Program-made: the position numbers and the translations under genes
Assembly: GCA_035048495.1 (NCBI GenBank)
Contig: CM068551.1
Location: 18,416,248 to 18,480,247, forward strand
Direction of reading: 5' to 3'
Length of the DNA stretch: 64,000 nt
Source of the DNA: Euptelea pleiosperma
Taxonomy: Eukaryota > Streptophyta > Magnoliopsida > Ranunculales > Eupteleaceae
Notes under the pieces: generated by a model
Told to the model about the DNA's origin: nothing
Database searches by the model: none
The model's input: the letters and a program-made list of their open reading frames with translations, nothing else
Shown here: positions 22,291-32,800 of the stretch, piece after piece
Layout: every line of letters begins with the position of its first letter
Numbering within the stretch: position 1 is the stretch's first letter

Positions 22291-22690
22291 ACTTTGTTGA
22301 TGGATGTTTGTTGACGGCGGACCACATTATGAGCCAAGCCGCGCATTCTTAATGATGGCTGACGGTATAGATGTTTGGCCCAACCCTACATCTACCTATA
22401 GTCCAAAAATAAGCCTGATTACTGATTTCTAAGTGTTGGACTGGAGTTGTTTTCATTGCTTGATTTATAACCGTCGAATGTGAATATTATTTGGGATATA
22501 ATTACCCAAGGTTTGAAATCATGAATCAAGTTGATTTTTGGTATGTAGGTCCACCTAGGGAAGGGCCAAACGTCCATAGTGGTCTCTAAAAGTATCACGT
22601 GGATTTTTGTATGTAGACCAAACATCAATTCAGATAGTGGTCTATAAAAGTCTACCACGTAGCTCATATTGCGTCCGTCCATCAGTTAAG
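22275..22690. mobile_element. G-box foldback MITE (AGTAGAACTTTGTTGA end)
   Basis: Left arm: AGAGTAGAACTTTGTTGA, GACGGCGGACCACAT, GATGTTTGGCCCAACCC and CCAAAAATAAGCCTGATTACTG. Right arm: GATTTTTGGTATGTAGGTCC, GGGCCAAACGTCCATAG, then CACGTGG and GTCCGTCCATCAG. The arms are diverged inverted repeats, and part of the right arm is duplicated near 22610-22660. Confidence 0.65.
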
Positions 22691-22978
22691 TCCTATAGGG
22701 GTAGGGGGTAGGGGGTAGGTGAGGGGTGGGGAACTAGGATCTGGGGGGGTCCGTGGGGGGTGGGGTAGGTCAAAAGGGGGAGTGGGTCCTGTATGTAGGA
22801 GAGAGAGGAGGACCCTTGGGAATCGCCCCTACTCCGGAGTTACAAAGAGGGAAGGGAGGAGGGGGGACAGGCTTCAGGCTAGGGCTTCGAGCCGGGCCGG
22901 CCTTAGGCTTAGAATGAGGCCCAAGGCCCAAGGCCCAAAAAAGAATTGTCTTTGGGCCGGGCCGGGTTCCTGACCCAT
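22691..22978. repeat. G-rich tract and GGGCC repeat, copy 2
   Basis: 22695-22800 is strongly G-biased on the plus strand (repeated GGGGTAGG, GGGGGG). It is followed by GGGCCGG/GGCCCAAGG repeats up to 22975. No gene is supported; the apparent frames here follow from base composition. Confidence 0.6.
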
Positions 22979-23280
22979 GTTATTAGACATATTAATTTGG
23001 TGTAAGCAGGTATTTTCAAGCACCATATACTGTGACAATAAGGTCGCTTTGCTAAGAGCATTTAACGAGTGTTACGATGGCAAATTCAGACAAGTTTGTC
23101 TGAAGCAGAATCATGCGAGAGAGATCATAACTGATGGAATAATATCCATTCAGTATGTGAAGTCCAAGAGACTTAACATCTAAAACATCGAGGGGGATGG
23201 TACTCATGCCTATTTAAAAAGTTGTTAATCGACGACAATCTCCAACTTAGTAAATCTCGTAAGTTCATCGGAAAAAGATA
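22979..23280 (+). mobile_element. Copia RNase H fragment
   Basis: The frame reads STIYCDNKVALLRAFNE, then KQNHAREIITDGIISIQYVKS. This matches the Copia RNase H pattern with CDN.AA and ...GVISI.YVKS, including the metal-binding Asp of YCDN. A stop follows at 23181, and the fragment degenerates after about 23280. No pol sequence precedes it here. Confidence 0.75.
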
Positions 23281-24002
23281 AGTAAATGAAACAACTATTG
23301 TGAAAATACTATTATTGTCCACTTCTTATGGCCTCCTATGGTGTATGCATGGAGCGTGCTGCAGTGTTTATTCTTGTGAATGTAGAGATAGTGTTGCTTG
23401 TAGTCTCTTGCACCTTTGTAGCCATAGCTTAAATTTGCGTGGTGGTCTTTGAGATGGTGTGGTGTGACCGCAAGGACCATCGGGGTCTACGCAGATAGCC
23501 AGCAAGAACGACGGTAACAATGCCCATTTAAAAATAAGGGTATTTTAGGATTACCGCCCTTGACCTAGTGATTAGTAACCCCCTTAATCCTAAAGTTTGA
23601 AAATATAAGAGGGGTATATTACTAATTACTTCCAAATTCCAGGGGGGTGTTACTAAAATATACTAAAAACAATGACGTACGTTGTGGATATGGCAATTGC
23701 CAATTTGGCACAAGGTTTATAACGTTATAACAGACATAATGTTACCGTTAGGTCCATTTTGATGGATCACATCATCATACAACAGGTGCTATTTGAAGAA
23801 ATAACGGCACTTACATCCGTCTGTTCAGTTTTTGGGCCTTTCTTTATAAAAGAATGCAAACGTCTCAAAACGTCACCGTTCATTGACAAAATAACTCTGA
23901 ACACACCCTGTTCTTGAACAATTTATCTTTTGTTTTTAGCTGTTCGAGTTTGAGCTCCAAGATCAGAAAGTTAAGATCCTTTTGTCGGTGTGATTTGGGC
24001 GC
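23281..24002. other. Gene-free stretch
   Basis: 23550-23660 has a TIR-like pair (ACCGCCC..AGTAACCCCC and GGGGGGTGTTACTAAAAT) suggesting a short decayed element. 23710-23750 carries TTATAACGTTATAACAG from the TTATAACG family. A leader-like stretch precedes the CT repeat at 24003 but no gene can be supported. Confidence 0.45.
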
Positions 24003-24026
24003 GCTCTCTCTCTCTCTCTCTCTCTG
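24003..24026. repeat. (CT)n microsatellite
   Basis: Eleven to twelve CT units. On the plus strand it lies in a leader-like region with a short downstream ATG frame (MDLISRWAFLSHE) that ends without recognisable homology. Confidence 0.9.
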
Positions 24027-24191
24027 CTCCTTCAAAGAAGTGACCCGTCACTTCAGCAATATGGATTTGATAAGTCGATGGGCCTTTCTCTCTCACGAGT
24101 ACGTACACTGTGGGGGGAGAAAGAGTAAGGTCCATTCAATAAGGGGACCCTCCTCAAGTACTTCATAAGTTCATATCCCTTTACAATTATA

Positions 24192-24356
24192 GGGTTGGGC
24201 TCCTGTTATCGCCCTAAAATGATAGGCTCCAGTTACAGGAGAGAACTCTGACCGTTTGGACAAACATCCATACGGTCAGTCCTCTAAGAGTGTTCCACAT
24301 GGCTTATATTGTGTCCTGGAGCTGGTCATTTTAGGGCGGTAACTGGAGCCCGACCC
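24192..24356. mobile_element. Short MITE (GGGTTGGGCTCC ends)
   Basis: GGGTTGGGCTCCTGTTATCG and GGCGGTAACTGGAGCCCGACCC are inverted ends. CCCTAAAATGA pairs with TCATTTTAGGG. The middle carries GTTTGGACAAACATCCATACGG, borrowed from the G-box foldback family. Confidence 0.75.
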
Positions 24357-24767
24357 ATTATATAAAGATGGGGAGTATGAGTAACTGGACATTCACGGGA
24401 TCTAGACCCGATTCAGACCTGGTTAGGGTTTGTTAATGGTTGGGATCCGCAATGTCGGATTCTCGGGCATTGACCTGAGATGTGGGGTGAAATTTCTGTA
24501 AAGAAATTTATGTCTGCGGATCAGACGAGATCATAGCTAGTAAGCTTATGCAAATTCTTACAAAAAAAAAATATTATCCGAGGTCCAAACTTAAAGGATG
24601 CCATCCACATTTTTAAACCATTGATGTTTTTGAAATTTGTGTGGTCTTTGGGATTTGTGTGGTGAGAATCTTGATGAGTTATAGTATATCATCATCCTGG
24701 CGATTGATGCTAACACCACCCCTTTTTCTAAAATTTGATGCAGAAAACCTGCACGTACATTGTCTAA

Positions 24768-25052
24768 GGGCGTGTTTGATTGCCAATTTTTTCCATGGGA
24801 ACATGGAATATTTCTCATGAAAATATAATTTTCCCTTGTTTGATAGACATTTTAAATTGCAAAAATTTTCCTAAGAAAACGAGATTTTTGCATCCAAGCC
24901 TGGAATTGCTTTCCCTTCCACATATATAATTGGAAATTGCACATTTTATCGGGTGCAATCAAACAGTCTTATCAGGCGTATTTTGCAAGGAAAATTTTCC
25001 ATGAAAAAAATAAATTTTCTTCGTAAAATGTTCTGTGCAATCAAACACGCCC
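24768..25052. mobile_element. Tourist-like MITE with TAA target duplication
   Basis: 285 bp, starting GGGCGTGTTTGATTGC and ending GCAATCAAACACGCCC: perfect 16-bp inverted repeats. TAA flanks it at 24765-24767 and 25053-25055. The ends and the 3-bp TAA duplication match Tourist-type (PIF/Harbinger) MITEs. The interior is AT-rich with inverted TTTTCCATG/CATGGAA blocks. Confidence 0.9.
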
Positions 25053-25337
25053 TAAGTAAAAAGTTGAACATATTTGAGTGACATAGTATTTCATCTATTA
25101 TTGGTCTGTGGATTCCAATAGCTAAAAAGGAGCCAATACCTCAAACTAGGGAGACTGTTTTTGCTCAACAGCGTTGTTGATCAAACGCGCTCAAAAGCGC
25201 CTCTACATCCAACAAGTGCCATTGACAAGACTGTTTTTCATTTTTGTTTGAAAACTGTTTTGTAACAGTGTTGTAAGATCCCTGATGACCGCTCCGGTCA
25301 ACCCAACCCATTAAGAGCCTTAGTCCATAGTCCATAT

Positions 25338-25454
25338 CATGGTTTTAAAAGTAGCCGTTATAACGAAAACAGCAACAGCTGTTATAACGGTAACTCCCAA
25401 CCCCATTACATTATTCGAAAACAACGCGCACAAAGAAAAAGGGGTTTTGCATTA
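25338..25454. mobile_element. TTATAACG-family MITE, left part
   Basis: CATGGTTTTAAAAGTAGCCGTTATAACG start, then CAGCTGTTATAACGGTAAC and CCCATTACATTATTCG. It is interrupted by the G-box MITE at about 25452. TTATAATGGATTATAAC follows that MITE (25848-25865) and may be its continuation. Confidence 0.65.
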
Positions 25455-25848
25455 TAACGAGTAGAACTTTGCCAGACGGGAAGATGGTCATCAACGTTGA
25501 AGACGGACCATAGTAAGAGCCACGTGGCACACTCTTAGAGATTGCTGACACTGAATATTGGCCCAACCTTAGGTGGACCTGAAGACCAAAAATTAGCCCT
25601 GATTAGTGATTTCTAAGCATTGGATTGGAATTATTTTTATGGGTTGATTTGTAACTGTGAAATTCGAGCAATATTTGGGGTACGAAGGTTTGAAATCACT
25701 AATCAGGCTGATTTTTGGTGTGTAGGTCCAGTTAGAGATGGGCCAAACATCCATACAGTCAGTGGTCTCTAAGAGTATGCGATGTGGCTAGCTCATACTG
25801 TGGTCCGCCATCAATGTTGACGACGTTGATCAACAAAGTTCTACTCTG
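25452..25848. mobile_element. G-box foldback MITE, well-preserved copy
   Basis: Ends GAGTAGAACTTTG and AAAGTTCTACTC are inverted. Inside are GGTCATCAACGTTGA and GACGTTGATCAAC, then GAGCCACGTGGCACACTCTTAGAGA at the left and TCTCTAAGAGTATGCGATGTGGC at the right. CCAAAAATTAGCCCTGATTAGTG mirrors CACTAATCAGGCTGATTTTTGG. About 395 bp of near-continuous hairpin, without coding capacity. Confidence 0.85.
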
Positions 25849-25884
25849 TTATAATGGATTATAACTTATATAACTGCCCTAAAT

Positions 25885-26238
25885 TGCTGCCAACAATATG
25901 AGCCATGTGGCATACTTCTAGAGGACTCTGACCATATGGATGTTACGCCAATTCCTATATGGGCCTACAAATTAAACCAAAAATCAGCTTGATCAGTGAT
26001 TTCTAAGTGTTGGATTTGAGTCATTTTCATGGGTTGATTTGAACCTTGTGAATTTAAGCATTGTTGACCAGGGGTACAAGGATCCAAAGGTTTTAAATCA
26101 CTAATAAGGCTTTTTTTTTTTTTTTTGGGTATGTAGGCCCATAAAGGGATTGGCCAAACATCCATTCGGTCAGAGTCCTCTAAAAGTATGCCACGTGGCT
26201 CATATTGTGGGCGGTCATATATGTTTTACTCCATTATT
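25885..26238. mobile_element. G-box foldback MITE, second adjacent copy
   Basis: Left arm GAGCCATGTGGCATACTTCTAGAGG..GATGTTACGCC, right arm GGCCAAACATCCATTCGG..CCTCTAAAAGTATGCCACGTGGCTC. The arms pair through CCAAAAATCAGCTTGATCAGTG and CACTAATAAGGC, with a poly-T insertion at 26110-26127. It follows the previous copy by about 40 bp. Confidence 0.8.
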
Positions 26239-26579
26239 TTTGGAAATTTTTTTTCATTATCAAGGTTATTTTAAAGATTCTAATAACCAATTTTGGACTT
26301 TAGATGTGAGTATGTGACACATGTAACCGCAATAACTGACCTCTTGGAGCAAAAAAAAATCCAGTTTGGATGATCTACTACTCTTGCAGTTTTGACCTAT
26401 AATGGCATTTGATAGAATCAGAATGATTTAGGTAGGACCCAGTAAATGATGTGTCGACTCGTAAGACCTGCTTGTGCTCGACGTGGTCCTCGTATTTCCA
26501 AAACTGCCACCATGAATGGACAAAATATACGATAAAAAATTCTGTATTAAAAGTTTGACACAGAAATTCCTTTACATGC

Positions 26580-27440
26580 CACGTGGCCCAACGAATGTTG
26601 GGCCTTCACATGGTGGATTTTACACGTATTCAGCGTTCATCATTGGCTTCATGAACTTGCCTATGAGTCTGCTGTTAAAAGCCCATGGAAAAGAGTTCAA
26701 AGTGAACGGCTAGAAATCAGCTGATATAGGTCCAACAAAGTATCAGCACAATATTCATTGGTCACTAGTGGGCCCGGAAGAGTAAAATGTCGCTTACTGC
26801 AACAGTCAGCGGCAATGTGAGCCACGTAGCAAACTGGAATATGAGTTTGCTGTTAAAAACCCATGAAAAGGAGTTCAGAAATTTTATTTATTTATTGTAG
26901 GCCCAACAAAGTATTAGCACAATAGTCATGGGTCAGTGGGCCCAGAAGAGTAAAACGTCGCGGACTGCAGGACTCTTCAGCCTTACTGACCCACGAATCT
27001 TGGGCCTTCACATGGTGGATCTACACGTATTCAGCGTTCATCATTGGCTTCATGAACTGGCCTATGAGTTTGCTGTAAAAATCCCATGATAAAGAGTTCA
27101 AATTGAACATCTAGAAATCAGCTGATTTTTTTTTATTGGGCCTAGTACAATAGTCATTAGTCAGTGGGCCCAGAAGAGTAAAACGTCGCACAGCAGGCAA
27201 TGTGAGCCACGTGGCACACTCTTCAGCCTTAATGATCCACATGGTGGATCTACACGTATTCAGCGTTCACCATTGGCTTCATGAACTAGCTTGAGTTTGT
27301 TTAAAACCCATAAAAAGGAGTTAAAATTTAACGGCCAGAAATCAGCTGATTTTTATTTTATTGTAGGCCCAACAAAGTATCAGCACAATATTCATTGGTC
27401 GGTGGGCCGGGAAGAACAAAACGTCGCTGACTTCAGCCAA
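26580..27440. repeat. Imperfect tandem array with G-box motifs, about four units
   Basis: Units share TTCACATGGTGGAT, ACGTATTCAGCGTTCA, CATTGGCTTCATGAAC, GAGTTTGCTGTTAAAA, AGAAATCAGCTGAT, GCCCAACAAAGTATCAGCAC and GTGGGCCCGGAAGAGTAAAA. Unit starts are near 26580, 26830 (5' part missing), 26985 and 27235. Most junctions contain GAGCCACGTGGC or a variant. Unit lengths vary by deletion. The last unit leads into the G-box MITE at 27440. Confidence 0.8.
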
Positions 27441-27780
27441 TGTGAGCCACGTGGCATACTCTTAGAGGATGCTGGCCTATGAATGTTTGACCAATCCCTA
27501 GGTGGACCTACACACCAAAAATGAACCTGATCAGTGATTTCCAACCGTTGGATTGAATTCATTTTCATGGGTTGATTTTTAACGGTAGGAATTTGACTAT
27601 TATTGACCATGGGTACAAAGATCCAAAGGTTCTAAATCACTAATCACTAATTTTTGGTTTGTAGGAATTGGCCAAAAAATCCATACGTCAACGTCCTATA
27701 AGAGTGTGGCACGTGCTCATATTGGCTGCAGTCAGCTGCAGCAGTCAGCGAAGTTTTACGCTTCCCCGAAGAGTGTTTCA
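27440..27780. mobile_element. G-box foldback MITE
   Basis: GTGAGCCACGTGGCATACTCTTAGAGGATG opens the left arm. GGACCTACACACCAAAAATGAACCTGATCAGTG mirrors CACTAATCACTAATTTTTGG. The right arm ends CCTATAAGAGTGTGGCACGTGCTCATATTGG and AGTTTTACGCTT. Confidence 0.8.
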
Positions 27781-28507
27781 CGTAGCACTTTCAAGAGCGA
27801 CTTCTGTATAAATATTTTGATACGGAAATCCGTAACATCATACAGCTCCAATGAATGACATTTCGTCCCGATTTCCTTTAATTTAATAATATCCGACAGG
27901 ATGCCAGAGGCGGGGTCGTACGGTAAAGCCAAATTTCCCCGGCAAAGACGGAAAAAGAGTGAAAGGGGGCCCTATCAAGATTTGACAGTTGCGACCGCAA
28001 AAAGAAAAGACACGTTGATGTGGACCCAACGTTGTTCTGTACGACCTCTCGTGATTCAATGTCTCCCACCTCTTTGATAAGTCCACGTGGAAGCAGATTA
28101 GGTGGATATTGTTACTGACAGGAGCGAAAGGGAGAGTTTTAATGTTTTATTACGTGGCCGTCGTCCCCAGGTAGGGACCTCCTTGGAAGAAATGGGCAAT
28201 GTTAGCCACGTCGTCGAAAGGTCCGGACCAAAACCGGTGCACAAATTTCCAAAAATTGGAATATATGGGATGACGATGCTTACAGAGTCGTCCTGAGGAT
28301 GATGGTAGTATAGAGAAGAGGAAAATAACAAACTAGTCTTTGTATTAGGTACGTTAGAGAAAGAGTTTTAATAGAAAATATTATCTAGTACGAAAATTGT
28401 TTTCGTTAAGTAGTTATCCATGACCATATTTGTTGTACGTTTGGTTCGTGTATTATTTATCGAGTTCGTCTTCAGCTATACCCTCTTACGACTCCACGTT
28501 CGCCGAC
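27781..28507. other. Gene-free stretch
   Basis: Slightly GC-richer than its surroundings. Short frames on both strands here lack recognisable domains, so I call none. It contains two further GTCCACGTGG / GCCACGTC motifs (28080-28090, 28205-28212). Confidence 0.45.
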
Positions 28508-28724
28508 AGCAGAGTGTCAGCGAAGCCGCTCGATAATCACAGAGTTCTCGGCATGTGGATTTTGTACAGATGAACCACCATGGTCTGACCAAATACATAC
28601 TTAGGTGAGTGTTTTTTAAGATTTCTTTTATAATTCACTTGGATAAGTGGCAAAAAGTACTTGGGTACGTGTCGAGAACTCTGTGATTGTCAACAGCTTC
28701 ACTAACACTACTCTACAGTCAGAT
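28508..28724. mobile_element. Foldback MITE with ~45-bp ends
   Basis: GCAGAGTGTCAGCGAAGC..AATCACAGAGTTCTCG at the left pairs with CGAGAACTCTGTGATT..AGCTTCACTAACACTACTCT at the right. The interior has an inverted pair around ACTTAGGTGAGTG / CACTTGGATAAGTGG. No other copy in the window. Confidence 0.7.
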
Positions 28725-28730
28725 TCACCT

Positions 28731-29256
28731 TCTTACATCCTATTCTTACACCTGAAGGTGGGACCTCCATGATATCGATTGATCATTTTGAAAAATCCAA
28801 CCATACATTGAGTTGTCCTTGCGATTCTAATTATCATCATCGAAAATTAGTCTATTTCAACATTGCTAACTATATAATTAAAAAAAGGGTCAGGCTCAGG
28901 GGATCCCCATTTTCTGACCCCTCTTGGTGTTTGTGTGCTCGGCCGTGGATTTTAAGAATCCAATGGTGGTTGTTAGTGCCGACTTGGCATCACTTTTTTC
29001 ACTTTTTGGGGGGCTGACAACTACCGTTGGATTCGTGAAGTCCATGTCCGAGCGGCCGAACACCAAGAGGGGGTCACGGAGCTTGAGCCTATAAAAATTG
29101 ACCTAAAGCAATGGTTTAATTGAATGCTCTAAATTTTTTTTCAAGATTGTCTGAGATTTTGTAAGGATTGTCTCCACAATATGGACAACTCATAATGCAG
29201 TTGGATTGTCTAACATGATCTCTATATTAGCCCCCACCACCAGGTGTAAACTCGGG
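28731..29256. mobile_element. MITE (TTCTTACACC ends) interrupted by a palindromic MITE
   Basis: Left part 28731-28886 has CTTACATCCTATTCTTACACCTG..GGTGGGACC..AATCCAACCATACATTGAGTTGTCC. Right part 29091-29256 has ATAATGCAGTTGGATTGTCTAACATGATCTCT..GGTGTAAACTCGG. Together they match 33014-33405. The stretch between is a separate 204-bp palindromic MITE. Confidence 0.7.
28887..29090. mobile_element. Palindromic MITE (GGGTCAGGCTCA ends), copy 2, nested
   Basis: Starts GGGTCAGGCTCAGGGGATCC and ends GGAGCTTGAGCCT. The arms carry GACCCCTCTTGGTGTTTG versus GAACACCAAGAGGGGGTC, and CCAATGGTGGTTGT versus ACAACTACCGTTGG. It sits inside the element at 28731-29256, so it inserted later. Confidence 0.8.
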
Positions 29257-29599
29257 CGGACTTCTTTCATTCGCTTTAATTTGTGTGGGTCCCACGTATA
29301 TAATAATTCAAAATATGGGTTAGGTGAATTATGTGGGTACCACAATTAGGTCAAAGGATTTAAATAGTATCATTTTTATCTTTTTTTATTAAATTTTTAA
29401 ATAAAATGATTTTCTTGCAAGAAAATAAAAATTTCCCTTTTAAGGCTTCTATTAATTGCACGAAAATATTTTAATAGGGGAGAGTAATAAAATATTCACC
29501 TATGTCAGACGGTAAAATTTCTAGGCGCAAGAAAATATTTATGCGGACAGCAAATTGAATTTGTATCCGCTGACATTTTATTTTCTAGTGAGTTTGTAA

Positions 29600-30215
29600 A
29601 TATGGGACACGTGGCAAGAGACTTGCGGAACCACTGATGGTGAATCTACACCAAAAAATCAGTCTGGTGATTTCCAGCCAATGGATTAAACCAATTTTTT
29701 TCCGCATTGGCTTCTTGAACAGTCAAATATAAGCTGGTGACGAAAAAGGGTCAATCGAAAGGTTAGAAATCACCAAACAGACTGATTTTGGGTTGTATCA
29801 TGGTTTAAAAAATGGCCATTATAACGAAAATAATAGTCGTTATAACGGGTTCAGGCCTACCTCATTACATTATGAACCGTTTTAACACTCAGAAAATAAC
29901 GGCCATTGTAACAAAAATAATGACAGTTATTTTCTGAGAAATTTTGTGAAAAACTGCCCGTTATTTCCGTTATTTTTCCATTATTTTCGTTGTAAATTTT
30001 ATTGAAAATTTGAAATTCAAAGCTTGAATTTTAGCGCTGTTTTTACCTGCTATCTTCCGTTATTTCCCTTTTTTTCCTCTGAACGTTATAATTCATTATA
30101 ACGGAAAAAGGAACGTCCCAGTCCGTTATACCGTTATAACAGCCCCTTTTAAACCTTGATTTGTAGGTGCTAAAGATTCTTAGTCAATGGCCACAAAGAG
30201 TGTGACACATGTCAT
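29600..30215. mobile_element. G-box-type foldback MITE interrupted by a TTATAACG MITE
   Basis: Left arm 29600-29797 has GACACGTGGCAAGAG, CCAAAAAATCAGTCTGGTGATTTCC and the mirrored CACCAAACAGACTGATTTTGG. Right-arm residue 30160-30215 has TTGTAGGTGCTAAAG, GGCCACAAAGAGTGTGACACATGTC. A TTATAACG MITE occupies 29798-30157. Confidence 0.7.
29798..30157. mobile_element. TTATAACG-family MITE, full-length nested copy
   Basis: Begins TCATGGTTTAAAAAATGGCC and ends ACAGCCCCTTTTAAACCT. TGGGTTGTA before and TGATTTGTA after align as a degenerate 9-bp duplication (7 of 9 match). The interior shows the family order: CATTATAACG, TTATAACGGGTTCAG, TCATTACATTATG, AACCGTTTTAACACTCAG, AAAATAACGGCC, CGTTATTTCCGTTA, AACGTCCCAGTCCGTTATACC. 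Confidence 0.8.
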
Positions 30216-30569
30216 GTTTTTGGCAGAGTTTTGCAGAAGAGGGAGAAAAGTCGTCCTCAGGATTACAGTATCATTTCCTGTCCTTTTGCGTATCCCTCTG
30301 TAGCCGACATCGACAACAGGGAGTACGTGGCATGATGGATAGTGGGGCCACTTGGACCCGCGTGTTAAGTCTGATGTCTCGTCAAATTGACTCGTAGAAA
30401 GCGGGATTCTCGTATGAGAGCGTGGAAAAATAAGTATTTCCCGCCAAAACCTGCAAGAGTTCATCAAAATTTGCACTTTTTTATAACTCAGTTAGACCGT
30501 TTGCACTGTTTAGCTGAACCGGCATTTATAGATGGACGGAGAAAATTCGCTGTCCTCCCTCCTTCCAAA

Positions 30570-30805
30570 ATCTGACGTGGAACATTCTCTAAAGGCCCAT
30601 TTACCCATGGATGTTTGGCCCACCTCTTTGTGGACCTACACACTATAAAATCAACTTGATTGGTGATTTCTAGCTAGCTGTTAGATTTGAGCTTCAATTT
30701 GATTTGATGTGTGGGGTCCACCAAGAGGTGAGCCAAACATCCTTGTATCAGTAGGCACCACGTGGCATTTTGGGAAGGGAGACTTCAAACTTGCACCAAG
30801 TACAA
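30570..30805. mobile_element. G-box foldback MITE, short copy
   Basis: Left: GACGTGGAACATTCTCTAAAGG, CATGGATGTTTGGCCCACCTC, GGACCTACACACTAT. Right: GTGTGGGGTCCACC, GAGGTGAGCCAAACATCCTTG, GGCACCACGTGGC. The arms pair over about 90 bp each, with GATTGGTGATTTC at the loop side. Confidence 0.7.
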
Positions 30806-32199
30806 ACTTCTCACTTACATGGATCTACTTTGGCTTATTTATTTCATCTTTGAAAGTGAGAAGGGGGACAGGTACTTTGGCAGCTGAGATAGCGGGATCA
30901 AAGAGGGTCCACCTGTTAAGACCACCTCACCCATCCACGAGGGAAGTTTCCAATGGTACTCTCACGGGTATGGGTGTGATGTGGACAGTCCATGTGGCCA
31001 ATTAGATGCAGCAGTCCGAATTTGTAATGTCAGCGTTCCGGATGGCAGGAAAACCCTGCCTTTACAGCTACCCGTTGCTTGCACTTGTCACGAGTTCGAC
31101 TTCTCCCAGGCGTATCCGATCCACGTGGTTTGCGGTTGATTGTGTGCAACCGTAGGGATTAGTCCTTCCTTGTCAGGGTTGGGATACCCTTGGTCAGGCA
31201 AGGATTAGTCCTTCCTTGCCATGCATATATAAGAAGGAAAAAGTTCTAACAAGGTATGCAACTATTTTTTGAGTACTAAAACCAACGGCTAAAAACCATT
31301 AAACAAGCTGATTTTTGGTATGAATGTCTATTAAGGGGTTGGCTAAACATCCATGCGGTGTGGGCCCAGATGGCAGCAGTGACTACCAAAACTGCCGCTT
31401 CCGCAAATGAAAAGATCTCAGGTATACCTTGTTACATCACGACCCATATAAGAAACCATTGTTTGTAGAGATCTCGTCTCTCATCTGTCTAGTTCTAATT
31501 AAAGAATCCATAAAGATGATGATATTGTTATTATAATTATACTACATGCCTCCTTCTCCTCCTCCTCCTCCTATTACTGCTACTACTAATAACAATAATA
31601 ATGTCAATATACCTAATTAAATGTCCCACAGCTTCAGAAAACGTAAAAGAGTGAGAAAATAAAAATGTAAAAAACAACGGGTTGGGTTAGGGTTGAAGTT
31701 TCAGCCCAACCTGAGCCCTCCCCACTCACATATTATCAAAGACATTCTTGAGATAAATCCATAGATGCGACCCACTACAAGAGGTGCTTTGCAGCACCGA
31801 TGGCTTGACTTCAATTCTGTATGAGAAGGTGAGCAGATTAACATCTCATTGCTAAGTTGTTCACAATGCAGGTGCCTTTGAGTCTTGGCTGAAGCCACAA
31901 GTTTTGCCAATGTGAAGGTCATGTGTTCTACTATAAACTTGTCTTACCATGCGCACATGTGTTACTACTATCTGCAGATGAAGGCAAATTATTTGGCATT
32001 TGTAAGAGCAAGATTATGTAGAGAATTTTGAATTTATAATTCTTGTATAAATAAACTTGTACATATAACGAATATAAATGTATATATATTTTGTTAATGT
32101 GATCCTATTTATTATTTAATGGCTGTATTGACCAAACAATTTTAATTTGAGAAACATTTTGCAACATTTCCAACCAATAAAAAGAAATTAAGAAATTGA
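30806..32199. other. Gene-free stretch with fragments
   Basis: 31290-31440 is a half-copy of the 16421-16799 MITE (GGTATGAATGTCTATTAAGGGGTTGGCTAAACATCCATG, TTGTTACATC). 31130-31225 has a short direct repeat (GGATTAGTCCTTCCTTG). A CTC/ACT/ATA microsatellite lies at 31552-31605. No gene is recognised. Confidence 0.5.
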
Positions 32200-32360
32200 C
32201 AAACCCGACTAATCCGGCCAACCCGATCGGGTTGGGCTTGGGCTGGGAAATCTAGGTCCGACCTCGGGTTGGCTTGGTCTTGGATTCATAGCCTAAAAGT
32301 CAAGTTGGGCTAGGGTTGACCCACATCCTGACCCAACCCACCCGAGTGGCAGCCCTATTA
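32200..32360. repeat. GGGTTGGGCTTGGGC repeat, copy 3
   Basis: CGATCGGGTTGGGCTTGGGCTGGG..GACCCACATCCTGACCCAACCCACCC shows the same vocabulary as 22110-22290 and the GGGCC element at 53510. It probably represents a worn hAT-like MITE. Confidence 0.45.
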
Positions 32361-32404
32361 TATGGACTCTTTAATGTCACCTTCGTATGTATCATATATA
32401 GCTA

Positions 32405-32800
32405 GAGGGATGCCAATTTGCACCCATTTAACAGGAATTCAAATTGGCATAAAAAACCACAGTTCCAGTTATAAATTTTTGGGATTGAATAATAAGAACT
32501 AATTAAAACCAGAAACAATTCTGGTTCTCCGTAGTTTGATAGTGGAACCGAATTGATATGAGCCATAATTGAACTAGAACTGATATATAAATATTATAGT
32601 GTTAAAATTGTCATATTATCAAGATTGGAATTGATGCTGTACCCATAAACGGAATTGAAATTGAAACCAAATAATCATTTTTTGCTTATCAGTCCGCCAT
32701 TTTGAGAACTTGATACAATAGGAACTAGAATCAATATGAATTGGCAATATTTGTTTCGGTTCAAGGCACTTAGGAACCGACCCTTTGACACTCCTAATCA
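32405..32800. mobile_element. Worn hAT-like MITE related to 51989-52313
   Basis: AGAGGGATGCCAATTT at the left and CTTTGACACTCCTA at the right are decayed forms of the TAGGGGTGTCAA ends. The interior shares the GGTTCTC..AGTTTGATAGTGGAACCGAA, AATATTATAGTG, CTCATATTATCAAGAT and GGCACTTAGGAACCGACC order with the clean copy at 52 kb. Confidence 0.65.

Noticed and set aside
23914..24168. 84-codon plus-strand frame with Ser/Leu-rich repeat
   Set aside because: The SLSLSL run is simply the (CT)n microsatellite translated, and the rest has no recognisable domain or splice context.
27878..28331. Several 60-77 codon frames on both strands
   Set aside because: Overlapping frames on opposite strands in slightly GC-richer sequence. 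None has a domain, codon bias or splice signals that stand out.
30709..31005. 98-codon plus-strand frame
   Set aside because: Starts inside a G-box MITE arm and shows no recognisable domain.
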